From NCBI GenBank assembly GCA_013911345.1, contig JACETJ010000082.1, forward strand, positions 1-6,218: 6,218 nucleotides of DNA, read 5' to 3'. The DNA comes from Congregibacter sp. (lineage in GTDB: Bacteria; Pseudomonadota; Gammaproteobacteria; Pseudomonadales; Halieaceae). The notes under the pieces are model-generated. The model saw only the letters and a program-made list of their open reading frames with translations. It was not told the DNA's origin and searched no databases. Positions 5,774-6,218 of this stretch are shown here, piece after piece. Each line of letters begins with the position of its first letter. The stretch's first letter is position 1. Position numbers and translations under genes: made by a program.

Positions 5774-6218
5774 GCCAGAAGCCTCATGACTTCCAGAGCG
5801 GCGCGCTCTCCTGATTCCATGGCCCCCTCCATGCCACGGTAGGATTCCGCAGTATGCTCTCCGGCAAAAAACACTCTCCCGGCAGGTGCGCGGAGGGCGG
5901 CATGAGCAGTCGCTGCTTGCCCCGGTCGCCACAGTGCCCAGACGCCGCCAGCGTGTGGGTCGTTGCTCCACCTCACTAGCTGACCTACCGACGTCACCTC
6001 ACGGGCTTCCGGCATCAGTTTCCAGAGCGCACGAGTGATGGTGTCGGTGCAGGTTGCCTCATCCATGGCATTGAGTTCGTCACAGTCGTCGCCATTGATC
6101 CACACCGTCATGTTGTAGCGGTTAGTTCCGGGTATCGGTCGGGTAAAGATTCTGCCGAGGAGGCTATCTGTCCACCAAGAGCCACCCCAGCCGGTGTTCT
6201 CCCAGAAAGGCGTCTCGA
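5770..6218 (-). CDS. Flavin monoamine oxidase family protein, C-terminal 148 residues (5' end outside window)
   Basis: The frame is open to the right edge (first full codon 6216-6214) and ends at TGA 5772-5770; the internal ATG at 6111 is not the start. The fragment is the classic C-terminal FAD-binding part of amine oxidases: WSNDPHAGGVWALWRPG (83-99 of the fragment), GRVFFAGEHT (113-122) and GMEGAMESGERAALEV (128-143). Such enzymes oxidise an amine to an imine, which hydrolyses to an aldehyde or ketone. Aligned by eye to MAO-B (SGG-Cys397-Tyr398 and GY435MEGA), the covalent-flavin Cys is Val92, the first aromatic cage residue is Trp93, and the second is Gly128. So the FAD is probably non-covalent and the cage is half open, reminiscent of NicA2 with its Trp/Asn pair. 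The cytochrome c gene overlaps its stop by 4 bases. Signal peptide and substrate residues lie outside the window. Confidence 0.9.
   Translation of the reverse strand, partial: ETPFWENTGWGGSWWTDSLLGRIFTRPIPGTNRYNMTVWINGDDCDELNAMDEATCTDTITRALWKLMPEAREVTSVGQLVRWSNDPHAGGVWALWRPGQAATAHAALRAPAGRVFFAGEHTAESYRGMEGAMESGERAALEVMRLLA
5782..5785 (-). promoter_or_regulatory. Ribosome binding site deciding the GTG start of the cytochrome c
   Basis: GAGG on the minus strand lies 8 bases before GTG 5773 and inside the last codons of the amine oxidase. Together with the GTGA stop/start overlap it supports translational coupling and argues against the longer upstream frame. Confidence 0.65.

Noticed and set aside
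5774..5971. Upstream extension of the cytochrome c frame to ATG 5971
   Set aside because: The extra 66 residues are the amine oxidase read out of frame, would bury the signal peptide inside the protein, and ignore the well-placed GAGG and GTGA start.
5770..6111. Amine oxidase as a short 113-residue gene starting at ATG 6111
   Set aside because: The frame continues upstream to the window edge with sensible residues, and the fragment is only the C-terminal part of a known family.

Overview
The window looks like accessory catabolic DNA from a Gram-negative bacterium. It is moderately GC-rich, the genes are packed tightly, and it encodes a periplasmic c-type cytochrome and PepSY-type inner-membrane proteins. 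A marine-type gammaproteobacterium would fit, but that placement is a guess from gene style, not from a marker gene. I see no rRNA, tRNA, CRISPR array, insertion sequence or origin, and no gene-free stretch longer than about 120 bases.

Layout. The left edge (2-187, +) is the tail of a PepSY-type membrane protein. It meets tail-to-tail, 2 bases apart, a second and complete PepSY-type protein (190-1668, -) built as an internal duplication. That gene is the last of a three-gene leftward run: FAD-dependent aromatic-ring monooxygenase (4507-3314), HpaE/DmpC-like semialdehyde dehydrogenase (3303-1780), duplicated PepSY protein (1668-190). The gap between the first two is 10 bases. A 118-base divergent promoter region (4508-4625) holds two inverted repeats and an extended -10 box. 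It separates this run from a rightward gene (4626-5393) for an arylmalonate decarboxylase/maleate isomerase-superfamily enzyme with an unusual catalytic cysteine arrangement. That gene ends 2 bases from the end of a leftward pair: a flavin amine oxidase (partial, running off the right edge) and a small exported class I cytochrome c, joined by a 4-base GTGA overlap.

How the parts may work together. A flavin amine oxidase coupled to a cytochrome c, an aldehyde dehydrogenase, a single-component flavin hydroxylase and a maleate-isomerase-like enzyme are the same kinds of enzyme used in the pyrrolidine pathway of nicotine breakdown. There NicA2 and Pnao pass electrons to cytochrome CycN, Sapd oxidises the aldehyde, HspB hydroxylates the ring and Iso isomerises maleate. 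The members here differ in key residues: the amine oxidase has a Trp/Gly pair where MAO-B has two tyrosines, and the isomerase-like enzyme has only the first of the two catalytic cysteines. My inference is a related but uncharacterised route for an amine or N-heteroaromatic compound, possibly with PepSY proteins serving metal or substrate uptake. The substrate cannot be read from this window.
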